A DNA stretch of 64,000 nucleotides from Vanessa cardui. Taxonomy: Eukaryota > Arthropoda > Insecta > Lepidoptera > Nymphalidae. Below are positions 12,219-27,200 of this stretch, one piece after another; the stretch's first letter is position 1; every line of letters begins with the position of its first letter. A program made the position numbers and the translations under genes. A model generated the notes under the pieces. That model ran no database searches. It saw only the letters and a list, made by a program, of their open reading frames with translations, and was not told the DNA's origin. The DNA lies in the NCBI RefSeq assembly GCF_905220365.1, contig NC_061140.1:6512501-6576500 (forward strand). Reading direction: 5' to 3'.

Positions 12219-15200
12219 GTGAGTAAACATTTATAATTTTATATATTCGTATCTATTTAGAAATAGTCGCTGGATGGTCTAAGTTACAGAAATATGATGA
12301 GCGTGAAAGACACAAGTGATTTACTGTTTTTAACGTTTCGTTTTGGTTATTTGAGATGAAAGAGAACACGTACTGACAATATTATCATATTATGACGTAA
12401 GTGGGTAATGTACGCGAGCCGGTCAGAGACCTTTCTGTGATTAGTTCAAAGGCTGGATTAAATGCACATACAACTGTAGTCTTGAAAATATAAACAATTT
12501 AGATAAAAATCTTTAAGAATACGGTTAAGATCGTAATTAACGTTCCTTATCGTCAAATATATAAAAAAAAAAATGTTAAATGAAGACAATATAAACTTAA
12601 TTGATTGTGAACCATTTTGTTTTTCATAGAACTTGTAACTCATTAATGTCTGTAGAATAATCTAATATGTATGACTGCATTTAGGTCGTTCCACTCAAAC
12701 GATTGAGGTAAACTACTATTTTAACACGCAACAGCATTTCCTAGTGTTTCCATGTTTAGTAATCAAAAAATCCACCGATTTGAACGGAGAACAGGGAATG
12801 AACACAATGAAAGAAATAACAAATCAACGGTAAAAAATTAAAAGAACATAAATTATACAATTATATTATAAATATTTAAATTTATTCTACAGATTAAAAA
12901 TAAATACTCAAATAAAATAATTATTGAAAGAAATTATAAAACAACATTAAAAAATTAAACAATTATATTATAATTATTTAAATTTGATAAACGGTGATTA
13001 TTCTATTTTTGAATAGACAATATTTAAATAATTGTAAATTAAATAGAATATAAAATTATCATATTCATGACGACTAAACGTTTCAAGGTATTGTTGTATC
13101 GTGCATTACTTTTATCATTTTAATGATTTCTTTTTATTTAGCTTTGCCAGAAACCTTGAATCATAATGCGAATCGTTATTACGATTGTATACATTAAATC
13201 GAGTTGCATTCATGTATAGTACGACACAACTTAGATGTAGCATCGGCAATTTCGTAAAACCGATAATCTATAGCGCGATAAGGAGCTATTTCTATTGGTC
13301 GTGTAAATCCGCAACCATTGGTTTTTACGAATTTTGACAATGCTACATCTAAGTTGTGTCGTATTATACATTTAAATTAAATCATTTTTTTAAAACAATC
13401 GACTCTGAATACTGAATGAATATCTTTATAATACAAGTTCAGTTGAACTAACATGTCTTATCTGTGAGTTAATTTCTTTTGGAATAATTAATATCCAATG
13501 TTATCCAAATCGGTTCAATGACCTTAGATATTTAACGTGACATGGAATTTTGTTTTATGTTTTGTACGCAGGGCCTTAGTCAACTAATATTATTCTCCGA
13601 TAAAGTACATCCAAGGGTCAATTAAACCTGCGACCTTCGAATCGCGAGCGGCCCTTCTACCGTTCGACTACTAAAGTGTTGAGGTTTATAATTGACTAAA
13701 AAAAACGCGCAATTTATTTTATCGTATGTCGTATACGTATCAAATATTTTTATAAAGTATAAATCGTAAAGTTTGATAAAGCATCTGACCCATGCTCGTA
13801 ATAATTGGTTTAAATTCAGCGAATTTTATGCATTTTAGTTTTTATCACAACTACCGGTAGATTTTGTGTAAATATTTAATTTTACATACGTTCTTAATTT
13901 TATATATACAATTTGATTTTATTTGTCTAACAGAACATAATCTTCTCCTCATCGATTTCGGGTATTCTAAACGGAGATCAGCTAGCTCTGCAGATATTAA
14001 AGGGCTTAACTCACTCTAATCATTCAATGGGAAGGCAATCATCATCAGACCAGAAATAGTTCCCATGCACGGAGTTTTTATATTGGACAGTCCACAGAAC
14101 ACGTCCTTATAGGTTATCTATCTAGCAAGGAGGTAATCATATGAATTATGTACAAATAAACATGGATTTGAATTAATTCGCTAATTCAATATAGATTAAA
14201 GTCTTCTTCAACCGACTTCAAACAGGAGGAGGTTATCGTCTGTTTTTTATAATACTCACAAGAATATTTTGCTATAGATTGATAGATGGGATTATGAAGT
14301 TAGGGGGAATTTGTATGAAACCATAAAAATGAAATAACATATTAATATTTACCCACAAATCATTCACATTAAACTTGAAAGATGATATAGAACTAATAAA
14401 TGGAAGAATGCGGCTAACAATAACGGTCAAACCATTAACTTTGCTCACATGACAATAAAAACAAAGCCACGCCAACAATTGAACGTTGCAAGTGATGACT
14501 GACAAAAAAAACCTCCAAGTACCCACCACGATTCAAAACAAGCGATGTTCTGCTAACAATTTTCATTAGTGTTTATGTGCGAAAAGGTTTTGATTTTTGT
14601 TAAGATACGTTTACAAAACACAGTTATTCAATTATGCGTTACATTCTTAGTCGAATTCAAAATTTATTTTGTCAACGAAAAATGTAATAACATTAGCGAG
14701 TAACACAAAATTTTTGGTACTATGTATTATATATAATATTATGTTTCCCTTTTCATGACGTTGAACTATATAATTATATATTGTATATTATTTTTAGGTT
14801 AACAATGAATACAATTATTTATGAATTAAAAATTGTCGCCCGCGACTTCGCCTGGGTTTTAGTTTGGTTGTTATCTGTTAAGCAAAAAAGTAGCCTATGT
14901 ATTCCTTGGAGTTCAGATTTACTCCATACCAAATTTTATCAAATTCGGTTCAGCGGTTTCGTAATGAAAGAGCGAAAGACAAAAAGAGTTACTTTCACAT
15001 TAATAATATTAACTTAAGGATTATATATTATTTAAATAAGATTAGAAAAAATATCCTTTCACAAGAATGAATTTACAATTTCTTTAAATTTTCTTTCACT
15101 ATGGATACAGCTGTATATTTTTATATAATAGTGTAGCAGTATAACAATAAATAAGAATGTATACATATACAATGTGTACCAAATTGATTTATCTTAATGT

Positions 15201-18200
15201 TTGAGTAGGTTAACCTAATACGGTAGGTCAGCAACATACATTTATTATTATAACTTATCAGTAAATATTAGTGGGTATTCTATTTGAATGTATTTTAATG
15301 TCTTGACAAAATCTAAGCGTCATTATGAACTAAAAACTGGATTTTTAAATTGCTTAGACTATATTAAAAGTCAACGATTGTATTTTTTTTATCGAAAGTA
15401 GATATGATAGAATATATCATTAGCTATAACTGAATTATGACATTATACTTAGTGATAGGGCTTTGTGACCAGGCCGTCTTTATAAGTACCTCCGATTCAT
15501 TGGATATTCTAGAGGAAAACAACAATGTTGTGTAATGTTGTGTTCCAATTTTAAAAATGTCTGGATCAGTGTAACTATAGGCGCAAGGGATATTACTTAT
15601 AAATTCTCTATGATGGTGACGCATTAGTGATGGTTTAAATTTCTAACGGCGCTCACGTTAATGAGTGGTGGTGTTGCATACCATCAGGAGGCTGATTTAT
15701 AAATCCGACATGAAATTGACAAAGTTTTGTAATTATTTACGTTGGCAATAAAAATATAAGAAATTTAATTTTATTATTGATATTTGTTTTGAGTAAACAA
15801 ATATCTGTTGCAAATATATTACAACTGTATCAATGGAAAGGCACCATTATAAAACTTAAAGCGATAGTAGTTCGTATAACCCTTCGTTACATTCGAGGCA
15901 ATCAAGGCATGTTGCTTAATAAATGCCAACCAGATCGTACTTGGTCATATTGCAACCAATTAGCTAGTAATAACGTGAATCTGTTGATAGATTTGACCAA
16001 TCAAACCGGTCCTGCAATGTCTAAAACGTATTAAATACTAAATATAAAGATGGCTCAAAATTAAAACCGAAATAAAGTTTATTCAAACGCATTCGTCACG
16101 TTTATATTACTCCTACAAAATCGATCACAACCATACCTGAGAAACGTACTAAAAGTGGGTTAACATAAAGTGCCCTTACGTGTCAAATACCTATTGTCTT
16201 TTGTATTAAGGGCGTCCAAATTATAAACGATTAAAATAGAACCTAGTCAAGAAATTGGGTCTTTAAATGTACAAATACGAACAGAAGGAACAAATCGTTT
16301 ATTCATATGGGTCCGTCTAGGTGGGTATCCCTCACTTATTGCTTAGTCTATCGTAAGATAGCACTACTTAGAAAGGCCAGTGATTTTTTTTTATAATATA
16401 GATTGGCGTTTGACCATATGGGCCACCTGATGGTAAGTGGTCACCATCACCAATAGACAATGACGCTGTAAGAAATATTTATTCCTTACATCTTCAATGT
16501 GCCACCAACCTTGGGATATAAGATGTTATGTCCCTTGTGCCTGTAGTTACACTGGCTCACTCACCCTTGAAACCGGAACACAACAATACTGAGTACTGTT
16601 GTTTGGCGGTAGAATAACTGATGAGTGGGTCGTACCTACCCAGACGGGCTTGCACAAAGCCCTACCACCAAGTGATCCCCGAGATATTTCATAGAAAGTC
16701 AATCCGTCTACTCGTCCTTACAGATATTTTAAATGCGAAAGTACTTCCATCTGTAACGGTAACGCTCAACTAAAGAATTATATTTTTATCAAATTGGGTA
16801 TGGAGCAAACTTAAACCAGATCGATATAGGCTTTTATATCGAAAGCTGACCACCACTAAATCACTCAAAAACTGGCGGGCGTAAACTAGTTATACTTATA
16901 TATAAAAAAAAATATCAGCAACGATAGAATTGAGAGCTATATGTCGTCTTCTAGCTTAAATGCATTGTGAGATCGTATACTAAGAGATATATGAAAGAGG
17001 TGTTTGTTACGCACACTCCAAAAATTATATTCTATTCTAATTGAACTGCTCATCTCAGGCAAATGGTACAGACGTCTAAGTTTACTAGAACAATGCCTAG
17101 ATAACTCAAAAGTGTCTCATCTTCTTTGAGTTTTCCAACCATTTTACAAGTATATCACTATTTTAGAAGACTCACAAGAGTCAGTTGATATGTACTAATC
17201 ATTATTCAACATAATTTTATAAAGTACTTACGTGAGTGTGAGGTTTGTGACTGTTTCAACTTAACATAAGTTATATTAATATAGCTTATTAAATAACACT
17301 TTGAAACTTTTAGTGGTTTTCGTGTAATATATCATATATTATGTTCATATAATAAAACAGGGAATGAAGACTAAGCTTGTAAGAAAATTAATTTATTAGT
17401 ACCATTGTTTATATAAATCTACCCCAAGTGTCAAAAAAATTTGAACAAGAAATCCAATTTTACAATTTAAAGAATAAAATATATAGTAGACTAGCTGTGT
17501 GCTGTAGTCCCGTCAAAATCGGTCCAGCCGTTCTAGAAATCAGGCGGAACGAACAGACAGACAACAAAACCTTATTTTGGCATATTATGTACCGTGTATA
17601 CATATATATTGAGTAAAAAGGGCTATTTTAATATTACAAACAGACACTACAATTTTGTTATATGTATAGATATTGTAGTAGGTAATTCAAATTTGCCCAT
17701 TATCCTAAACTCAACATACACCGTTTATAATTTTACATTCTTACGAATAATATAATACATTGTCAGGGCACTGTTTCTTAACTGAAGACCGTGGAAAATT
17801 GAAGAAGCGCAGCTGAATAATAATAATAATAATAAATAAATATTAAATATGAGACAACATCACATACATTACTCTGATCCTAATGTAAGTAGCTGACGCA
17901 CTTGTGTTATGGAAATCAGAAGTAACGACGGTACCACAAACACCCAGACCCAAGACAACATAGAAAACTAATGGTAATCTACATCGACTCGGCCGGGAAT
18001 CGAACCCGGAACCTCAGAGTGGCGTACCCATGAAAACCGATGTACACACCACTCGACCACGGAGGTCGTCAATGAATATCACCGAAGTACGAAATTTTTA
18101 TTTAAAATATAAAATAATTTACTAATAATTTGAATTTAGAAATTATAATATACATTCACACACTAATTTTGATATTACAGCTTCAATATATCACTTCCAA

Positions 18201-21200
18201 TATGCCATGTATTTACTATAAAGTTTGTTGAAAAAATAAATATATTTTTCAATCTAAATTTTTCGTAAACCGAAAACTTTTTAAAATTTTTACTTAATCA
18301 AAGTAAACTTGTAATGCCCATTTCCGAGAAGCACTTCGTCGACGGCGATTTGCCTTCAAATTTCATATAAATTTTGTACTTTGTGAACGTCTTAGAACTT
18401 CGCAAGACTTTCACAAATCTAGTTTATAAAATATAAAACCAATGTATTAAGTCGCTTACATTTACATATTAGGTATATAAGTTTATTCATAATAATATGT
18501 TAATATTATATTTGCTAATAATCGAGTTCTACTGACCAGATTATTACCTTCATCCATATTTATAGAACTATTTAGTTACGTGTAATAGTATCATTTTATG
18601 TATGTTCGAGCATGATAAATAAATATAAATATTGGACAACACATACATTACTAAAGTTATTAATTTCAAGAGTCTCGTGAACAAGACATTCGTAGATAAT
18701 GTCGAAATATCGAGCTCCACCGATAAAAATAAAAAATATGGTGAATTTCACGAAATGAATAACTTTAGTAATAAAAAAGACCATGTTAATTTAAAAACAC
18801 ATACATTACTCCGATCCCAATGTAAGTACTTAAAGCACTTGTGTTATGAAAAATCAGAAGAAACGACGTTACCACAAACAACAAGACAAAATACATATAT
18901 AAAACTAATGAACGTTTTATAAATAGACTCGGCCGGGAATCGAACTCGGGACCTTGGAGTGGAATGTACATACTACTTGACTACGGAGGTTGCCAAATTT
19001 TTATTGATTATTATATAATGAGGATCACATCCTCTTGAAAGATTTCTATTACAATGGCTATTCTTATCAGAATGACACTAGATTGCCTAAATATATGAAG
19101 AAATACAAACTCTTTATTGCATCACACTCTTAGTCCAGTGGAACGGCATTCATAGAAGTTCGGAGAAAGATTAGGCGCAACACAGTTGACATAACGTGCT
19201 TTCTCAGGTAATGGAGTGTACTGGATATTTCTTAACAAATAATCCAATAATAGTTTTGTATAATGAATAACATTATGATGATCATTTGGTTCTAGGTCTC
19301 CGAAATGAAATCGATTTATAGGGTTCATGTTATGATATAAATAAATATCAAGAAACATAAAAAACCAATAAATGAGTCCTCGAGTCTCTATATTAGACTA
19401 TTATTGTGTATAATTAACCGGACGTATTTGAGTAACGAGGTGTTAGTCGATTGTGTAATAAGCTTTTTCATTAAATAAACGCGAAATTCCGAAGAGTTAC
19501 TAACAGACATACTTTTGCATTACGCGGCATAGACAGTCGCTGGGTTCATCAACACAAAAGTACAATTATTATTTCTTTGTAGTAATGGGAGGATAGTAGG
19601 ATGCTTAGAGATGACTACAAAGACAGTGAAAAAGTTACCTAGTGGTAGGGATTCTGTATACGTCAACTGGGTAGGTACAGCAAAACAAGGATTTTTGTGT
19701 TCTGGTTTGAAGGTTGACTAAGCTATTCGTAATACAGGAACAAGGGATATGATATTATAGATTTGTGCCACATTGGCGATGTGAGGATTGGTTATATTTG
19801 TTGGTGGTGGTGACCAATACCACCAGGTGGCAATTTTTTCTGTTTTCTTTCCAATAACGCTTTCAAATAGTATGTCATCAGACTTAAAGTACCCAAATAT
19901 TTTAGTATTTAGAAAAAATAATAATAATTACCCTTAATAAATATTTATAAAGGGACCCGGCGTTTGCTTATAAATTGTTATCAATGCAAACATTTGTTAA
20001 CATTGTATGTCGATTTAGACAAATGATATGTTAACATAAGATATTTGACTGTTGTCTTCTTTATATTTACATACATATAATTAATGATTTACACTTCTCA
20101 AGCGCACGTTAAATACACTAAATTAAATAATTATCATGACAAAATTACTTATTCCTTGCAACACTATTCCCGGACGCGTTTGTCTGTCTGTATGTTCGCA
20201 ATAAACTCTAAAACTACTGAACAAATTTTCATGAGGTTTTCACTAATAGACAGAGGGATACATAAGAAAGGTTCAGTTATATCATTTATTCAGGTATTTT
20301 TTAAATAATTTGGAATAGAACGACAATATATATAAATAAAATGTAAAAATATAAAGAAAAACTTACGTCCACCCGTGCGAAGCCAGGATGGGAAGCTAGT
20401 CTTAATATAAACTAAGCATAATTTAAGGCTAAAAATCGAAATTAAATGCGACGTTGGAATATTATTAATACCAAAGATTACTTAGTTGGTCTTCTACAAA
20501 TTTCCTGTGTAGGTAGCACGTAATCATCAATTATATTGCAACTACAAAGGAATCGTATTAGCTCCGAATCTTCTTAAAGGCTCTTCCTTTGGAAGTTTGG
20601 AAGCATTTTTTATCTCATTGGGAAAACGCGTTACACTTTTCTCCCACATGGAAGTGGGGTGCGGAATCTACGTGGGACTCAGTGTTGCCCTGGACGTAAA
20701 GTGCACCCCGGTAATTCGGAATACATATTAAGAACCAGCGTTACCCTCTCTGCCTCTTCAGCGGACGTCACGGGATCCCTTTGGCATACTATCGTGACGT
20801 AACAGTGAAATGCCTCACTAGCTCACCACTAATCACATGCTTTCAGAAAATTTTGTACACGCAAATGTGTAATACATTTTTACCAGGATTAAAACTAACA
20901 GCCATATTCCGTCACAGCCAGTTATTTTTTATTTAGCAACCATTTGTATTGTCAGTTAGAAGGTTGAGTGAAACAATAGCAACGTTTAAGTTGATCAAGA
21001 GCATAAACATTCTATGCATATAGGAAGTACATAGAATGTTTGAAATTTCTTAGGCTGTGGTTAAATACATTAAACGCAAGTTAACGCAAATTTATTAATA
21101 ACTAGCGACACGCCAAAAATGTGTTTATCAACTATATTGTTATACGCCACATTGTTTTTATCAACTACTTAATATTGTAATAATGTTATACATATAATAA

Positions 21201-24200
21201 ACCTTCCTCTAGAATCAATCTATCTATTAAAAAAAACTGAATCAAAAACCGTTGAGTAATTCTAAAGATCTAAACATATACAGATACAGACAGCGATAAA
21301 CGACTTTGTTTTATACTATTAATTCAAGAAAATGATACGATATATATGTCATTTATAAACTATATGATCCCAGGAATAATGTAGTTTACTCATCAAAATA
21401 TTACGTATATCAAAATATTTTTGGACTTGAATCATTAGTTCTGCGGGTTACCCCAACTTTACATATAGCCAAACCAATTTTTCTTCCTGTAATATTTATG
21501 AATATTATAGGAAAATAAATAACAATTAGGAATGTAATATAAAAATACAATTATGAAAGTATAGTACGACACAACTTAGATGTAGCATCGGCAAAATTCG
21601 TAACACCGATCACATCCGAATTGAGTACACTATCCCAAATTATCAATATTTATTTCTCATGCGAATATGATCTTTACACAAACGTAATAACTTGTAATAT
21701 CATATTCGTCAATTTGACACGTCGATTAACGTGTACTTTCTTTCTCTGACACGAGAATATATAGCGTCCAATTGGGCGATAGGGAGCTATTTCTATTGGT
21801 CAAGTAAATCGGCACTAATCGGTTTTATTTTAATTTCATTGCATTTTCCGATGCTACATCTAATTTGTGTCGTACTATAATATAATAATTATGATTTTTC
21901 GAATGTCAAATATATGTCAATATAAATATCTGTTTTCAGCTAGACGCTTGTTAAACAAAGTTGACCAGTGAGGATATATCTATTACTTTAAATATGCATA
22001 TTTTTTAAAGAATTAGATCTACAGCATCATACATTATCAGTTAGTATTTTTATAGGTCTTAAATAGATAACAATTATCTTTTTTATTGAAGCAAGCACAC
22101 AATAGTATTTGATAGTCGCTTATGTATGCGTACACTTTGATTAGAGGTGAAATTATTCGTAAATTATACCAACTTTTACTCTCGTCATATGATGAGAAAT
22201 TCATATCATAATGATTTTGTCAATTTACATAAAGAACTTATTTACAGAGATTTGTGAAATCTAAATACGATACACGAGTTCTTTTATTACTTTATAATCT
22301 GTTTTCTTTCTAATATTTCGTTTCAAAATATATTAGGTTTCAGTTGCTGCTTACCTTTATAGAATTCTTCATTTCAAAAATGAATTAGATTATGATTTGT
22401 TACAATTGAATTTTTAAATATTTACAATTATTTAGAGTTATATGTGAAAGTAGCTCTGTCTGTCTGTCGATCTATTGCTGTCGCGCCAAACAACTAAACC
22501 GAATTTGATTATTTTTTAAGTTTGTTTAAAAACAAGCTTGAACTCCAAAGGTCATAGGACAATATAAGACAATTTTGTTATGCCACATACCTGACGATTG
22601 ACGAACCTCTAAAACGTAAAACTCTAGTGTTTGGTTGGGTTTTCCACCAAGGAACTATTATTGTGAATGTTAATATTTATGTAAAATAAATAAATAAATA
22701 TGAGACATCATCACATCCATTACTCTGATCCCAATATAACTAGCTAAAGCACTTGTGTTATCGAAAATCTGAAGTAACGACGATACCACAAACACCCAGA
22801 CCAAAGGCAACATACATATAAAACTAATGATAATCTACATTGACTCGGTCGGGGATCGAACCCAGGACCTCGGAGTGGCGTACCCATGTAAACCGGTGTG
22901 CACACCACTCGACCACGGAGGTCGTATGTAAGTAATAAATATAATTAATAATGTTAACAATATAAATTATTATTGTCAGAATTGTAGTCAAAAAGAAAAC
23001 GACCTCCAATTACCAAATCCGACAGATTTGATATTGACTGGCTTCCCTGGTAAGTCATCAAAACCAGCTGCTAGAAAAACTATATAGTACACTTCAGAAT
23101 AGTTTCCTGGGTCGTAAGTCTTATTACAACGCAACTCCATAGAATTGAAAATTAAGCGAAAACCATATATGTAAATACTGATAGGAAGACCATTACTAAT
23201 GCAATAAAATGACCATTAAAAATGCATATTTATATATATGTGCTTAATTTGTGGTTATAATTCATCTCGTGCTCGGCGGCGAAGGAAAACATCGTGAGGA
23301 AACCTACATGTGACTAATTTCATCGAAATTCTGCCACATGTGCATTTGACCAACCCGCATTGGAACAGCGTGGTGGAATATGTTCCAAACCCTCTCCTCT
23401 TCTATAGAGGAGGCCTTATCCCAGCAGTGGGAATTTTTCAGGCTGTTACTTTACTTTACTTTTTCATTTACCTACTATCCTATTATTTCTAAATATGGTA
23501 TAATAATCTTGCGCGTTGCTCAATGGGTAATTTAAGAACCTGCAAATCCCAAGGTGTTCTAAATCCATTGCTACTGCACCTAAGCTCTTTCTCGGTTTAT
23601 GAGAGTAGGAGTTTGTGCAATTGTGCTTGCGAGCATACATACATCTGCACTACAATGGAGCGCCAATTATCTCTGGCACAGTTGGCTAGCCCCTAAAATT
23701 AGCTATTGTGGTGAGAATTAATTAAGAATAACTAACTTGATGTGGCAAAGTGGCTTCCAATTTTTTTTAATTGACTTTTAAGTCAAGGTAATAATTATTA
23801 TCATTGTTTAAAATAAAATATTTTAATCGTAAGGTAATATTATAAGCCTATTAGGTATATATTTATATTGAGAGCACAAGGCCTTTATTAAAAAAAATGC
23901 TGTAACTTATTTAATAAAAATATAATTACTCCATTAAAATTACAATTTAATCGTTTTCAATTAGCTTGTTAAATGTCCACAAAGAAATAATTTTCATATT
24001 CAAAGCGTCATTTTAATTAGTAATCATTAATTTTAATTTGAAAGCCATGAAAAACGCAATTTAAATGAAATGTAATAATTAAAATACAGAATATTTTTCA
24101 AATAAATAATGACGTATTTCTGTTAGAGATATTTTAATGAATCTCAAATTGGGAACAGATATAGTACTTATTGGATTAATAATAATTTGGCAGAGTAGTT

Positions 24201-27200
24201 TTCACATCTAAAAAGGTTTTATAGTAATATAAAACCTCGTTAGATATAAAGAAAATTATCTTTTTTTGTGTCAAATTAATACTTTAATATTTATGAAGTT
24301 TTTATTAATATTATTTACTTATGTATTCCTAATAGAAACGTCGACTCGATATTGTAACATTATGTTGGCGAAGATTTTAAAATAAAAATATTACGTTTAT
24401 TTTATTTCACTAATAAAATTAATGACATAGAAACTTCATGCTGAACTTATATTAAATATTGTATTAATTTCGTTTTAAATTTAATTCTAATGTTTTTTCT
24501 CCGTCAAAACTTTATGTCAAATGATTAGTGTATTTGTCCAGTCATGGCCAACTGACCTGGTATATGAATACAACCGAAAACCAGTACGACAAGTGCATTG
24601 ATAAATATAGATGCTTCGTTTCCGCGAGGAAACCTGCATGTGACAAATTTCCTAGAAATTCTATGAATGAAATGAATATGTTCCAAACCTTCTCCTCAAA
24701 GGGAGAGGAGGCCTTTAGCCCATCAGTGGGAATTTACAGGCTGTTGTTGTTGTTGTTGTTGTACAACACAGAATGCAAATTGTTAGTTAATAATAGCAAG
24801 TGCGTCGACCGCGTTTATATAAAATATATTTTTCGAATTTCGAAACCAATGACAATTTTTATTTTAATTTTAATTCTTTTTAAACTGCAATTCACTCATC
24901 GACATTTGACGCCAACAGGATGAAACCTTATTTAAATGTTTTTATTTTTCTTTTACGAGCGTAGCACTGCTGTCTATTCAGCCAGTAACTTTACCCGCTG
25001 TCTAAAATAAATTCTTTGTTAATTTTAATAATTTAGGAAATATTAATAATTCAAATGAATTATGTTTCTGAAAATTTACGAATCTTGAAGGAGTTCTTCA
25101 AAGTGCGATCACAACCGTTTTTTTCTGTGCAGCTAACAACAATATATAAGATTTGAAACATCTTAACTTAGAAGCTTGTTCAAGATATAGATGATATTGT
25201 TGGGAATTATTGCACATTAACTATCGTACATAATAATGAATATAAGTAATGGTATTCACACACTATGGGCCATACGAGCAGCTGCTTCTCTTACAATTTT
25301 TAATAAAAACGTGTTCTTTACAGGCGATTCGCAAGTCAGCTATTTATACGCAATAAGGAAGTTCAACTTTAACGAAGTCGAGTACAGCATATACGGCACT
25401 ATCAACATTGTCCTCGGATTATTAGGTAAGCATTATTTGTATACATTGTTTACTTGGTAGGGCTATGTGCAAGCAAGTCTGGGTAGATGCCCCCCAATCA
25501 TCAGATATTCTACCAACAGTGCTTGGTATTGTTGTGTTCCTTTTTGAAGGGTAACTACAGGCACAAGGGACATAACCTCTTAGTTCCGAACGTTGGTGGC
25601 ACATTGACGATGTAAAGAATAGTTAATATTTCTTACAGCTTCATTGTCTCTGGGTGATGGTGACCACTTATCATCAGGTGGCCCATATGCTCGTCCGCCA
25701 ACCTATACCAAATAAAAAAGTAAGCCAGTGTAACTACAGGTACAAGACACATAACTTCTTAGTTCCAAAGGTTGGTGGCGCATTGGCGATGAAAGGAATG
25801 GTTAATGTTTCTTGAAGCGCCACTGTCTATGGGCGGTGGTGACCACTTACTATCAGGTGGCCCCAATGGGTATATGGGTATATCCGCCAACCAATAGCAT
25901 AAAAAACCACAAGCTAAAATAGCTGAGCTGTTACTTAACATTGTCAATCAATGCACAAACTACAGTGATTATATCAAATGACAAATAATAATTAATCGTT
26001 AACAAGAATTTAATACGTAATAAATCTCGAGGTAATTGAAAATCGTGCCTTTATTAAAGCCTATAAGCATCCTACATTTGAATACTTTCGTCCAATCACT
26101 TTAGTGAAAGCTGGATTGCAAGAGAATACCTTAGGCGTGTTTATAAACTGCAATCTCAAAACAGATCGTTAAAGAACCTTTTATTTTTGGATGCACCAAA
26201 ATTAATATTAATGTTAAGTTAATCGAAAATCAAGCAAACTATAAAAAATACACTATACGAGACATGTTCGTTAAATTTTTTAGTAATTAAACAAACAATA
26301 ATCGCAAATACATATTCCAAAACAGTTTGACAATTTATTTTCAGCCCGATATGCCGATATAATATCTTTGAAATATTATAAGTAACATATACTATAACAA
26401 ACTAAATACGTAAATCTGGTCACTCATAAACTCGCTCTTTCAAGTTATGCATACATTAAGAAATATAATTTTATTTGTATATTTTTTGCTATTTTTGTAT
26501 AATCTGTGAATCTTATATTTCTGTATAATAATCTCACGCACACTAAGGTATCATGTAAGCACGAGTATCACACACTAATGCATTTGATACATTATTTCAA
26601 TAAATCATAACCCGCTAGCTTGTAAATATCCACTTGTACCAAGTTAGAGTTTATCCAGAAGACTTTATGTTCCTACATATTTTATAACTTATCACGTGAT
26701 AAAAACTCAGATCGTTTGATTGATAGCTGTTAGTTTTTTTATTGTATTAGGACGCACACTAGTAATTGGTCCACTTAATGATCAGAAGGTATCAACAGCC
26801 ATATACATTGGCTTTGTAAGAAATATTAACCATCTTGGTGGCAGGGCTTTGTGCAAGCCCGCCTGGATAGGTACCATCCACTCATCATATATTCTACCGC
26901 TAAACAACAGGACGCAGTATTGTTATGTTCCGGTATGAAGGGTGAGTGAGCCCGTGTAACTACAGGCACAAGGGACATAACATTTTAGTTCTCAACGTTG
27001 GTGGCGCATTGACGATGTAAGGAATAGTTAATATTTCTTACAGCGTCATTGTCTATGGGTGATAGTAACCACTTACCATCAGGTAGCCCATATGCTCGTC
27101 CGCCAACCTATATCATAAAAAAAAAAACATCTACAGTACTTCGAATGCTATGTACAGTCAGAGTAAGACAACCGTCGTCATTTTTCAAATTCATTCATCT

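Larger units (their letters stand above)
12219..25323 (+). other. Intron 1 of the SLC46-type gene (13.1 kb)
   Basis: GTGAGT...TTTACAG. Filled with interspersed repeats: MITE copies at 13215-13368 and 21560-21879, family-B copies, family-C SINEs, Helitron-like fragments, two 3' portions of family-A SINEs near the 3' end, and an unexplained GC-rich patch at 20580-20830. No internal host gene was seen. Confidence 0.85.

Noticed and set aside
24740..24762. Simple repeats as a CRISPR-like or regulatory array
   Set aside because: (GTT)n and (CAA)n runs are the tails of SINE copies; no regularly spaced repeats with unique spacers were found.
25236..25460. 74-codon frame as a separate gene
   Set aside because: It contains coding exon 2 of the SLC46-type gene (25324-25425); the flanking codons are intron.
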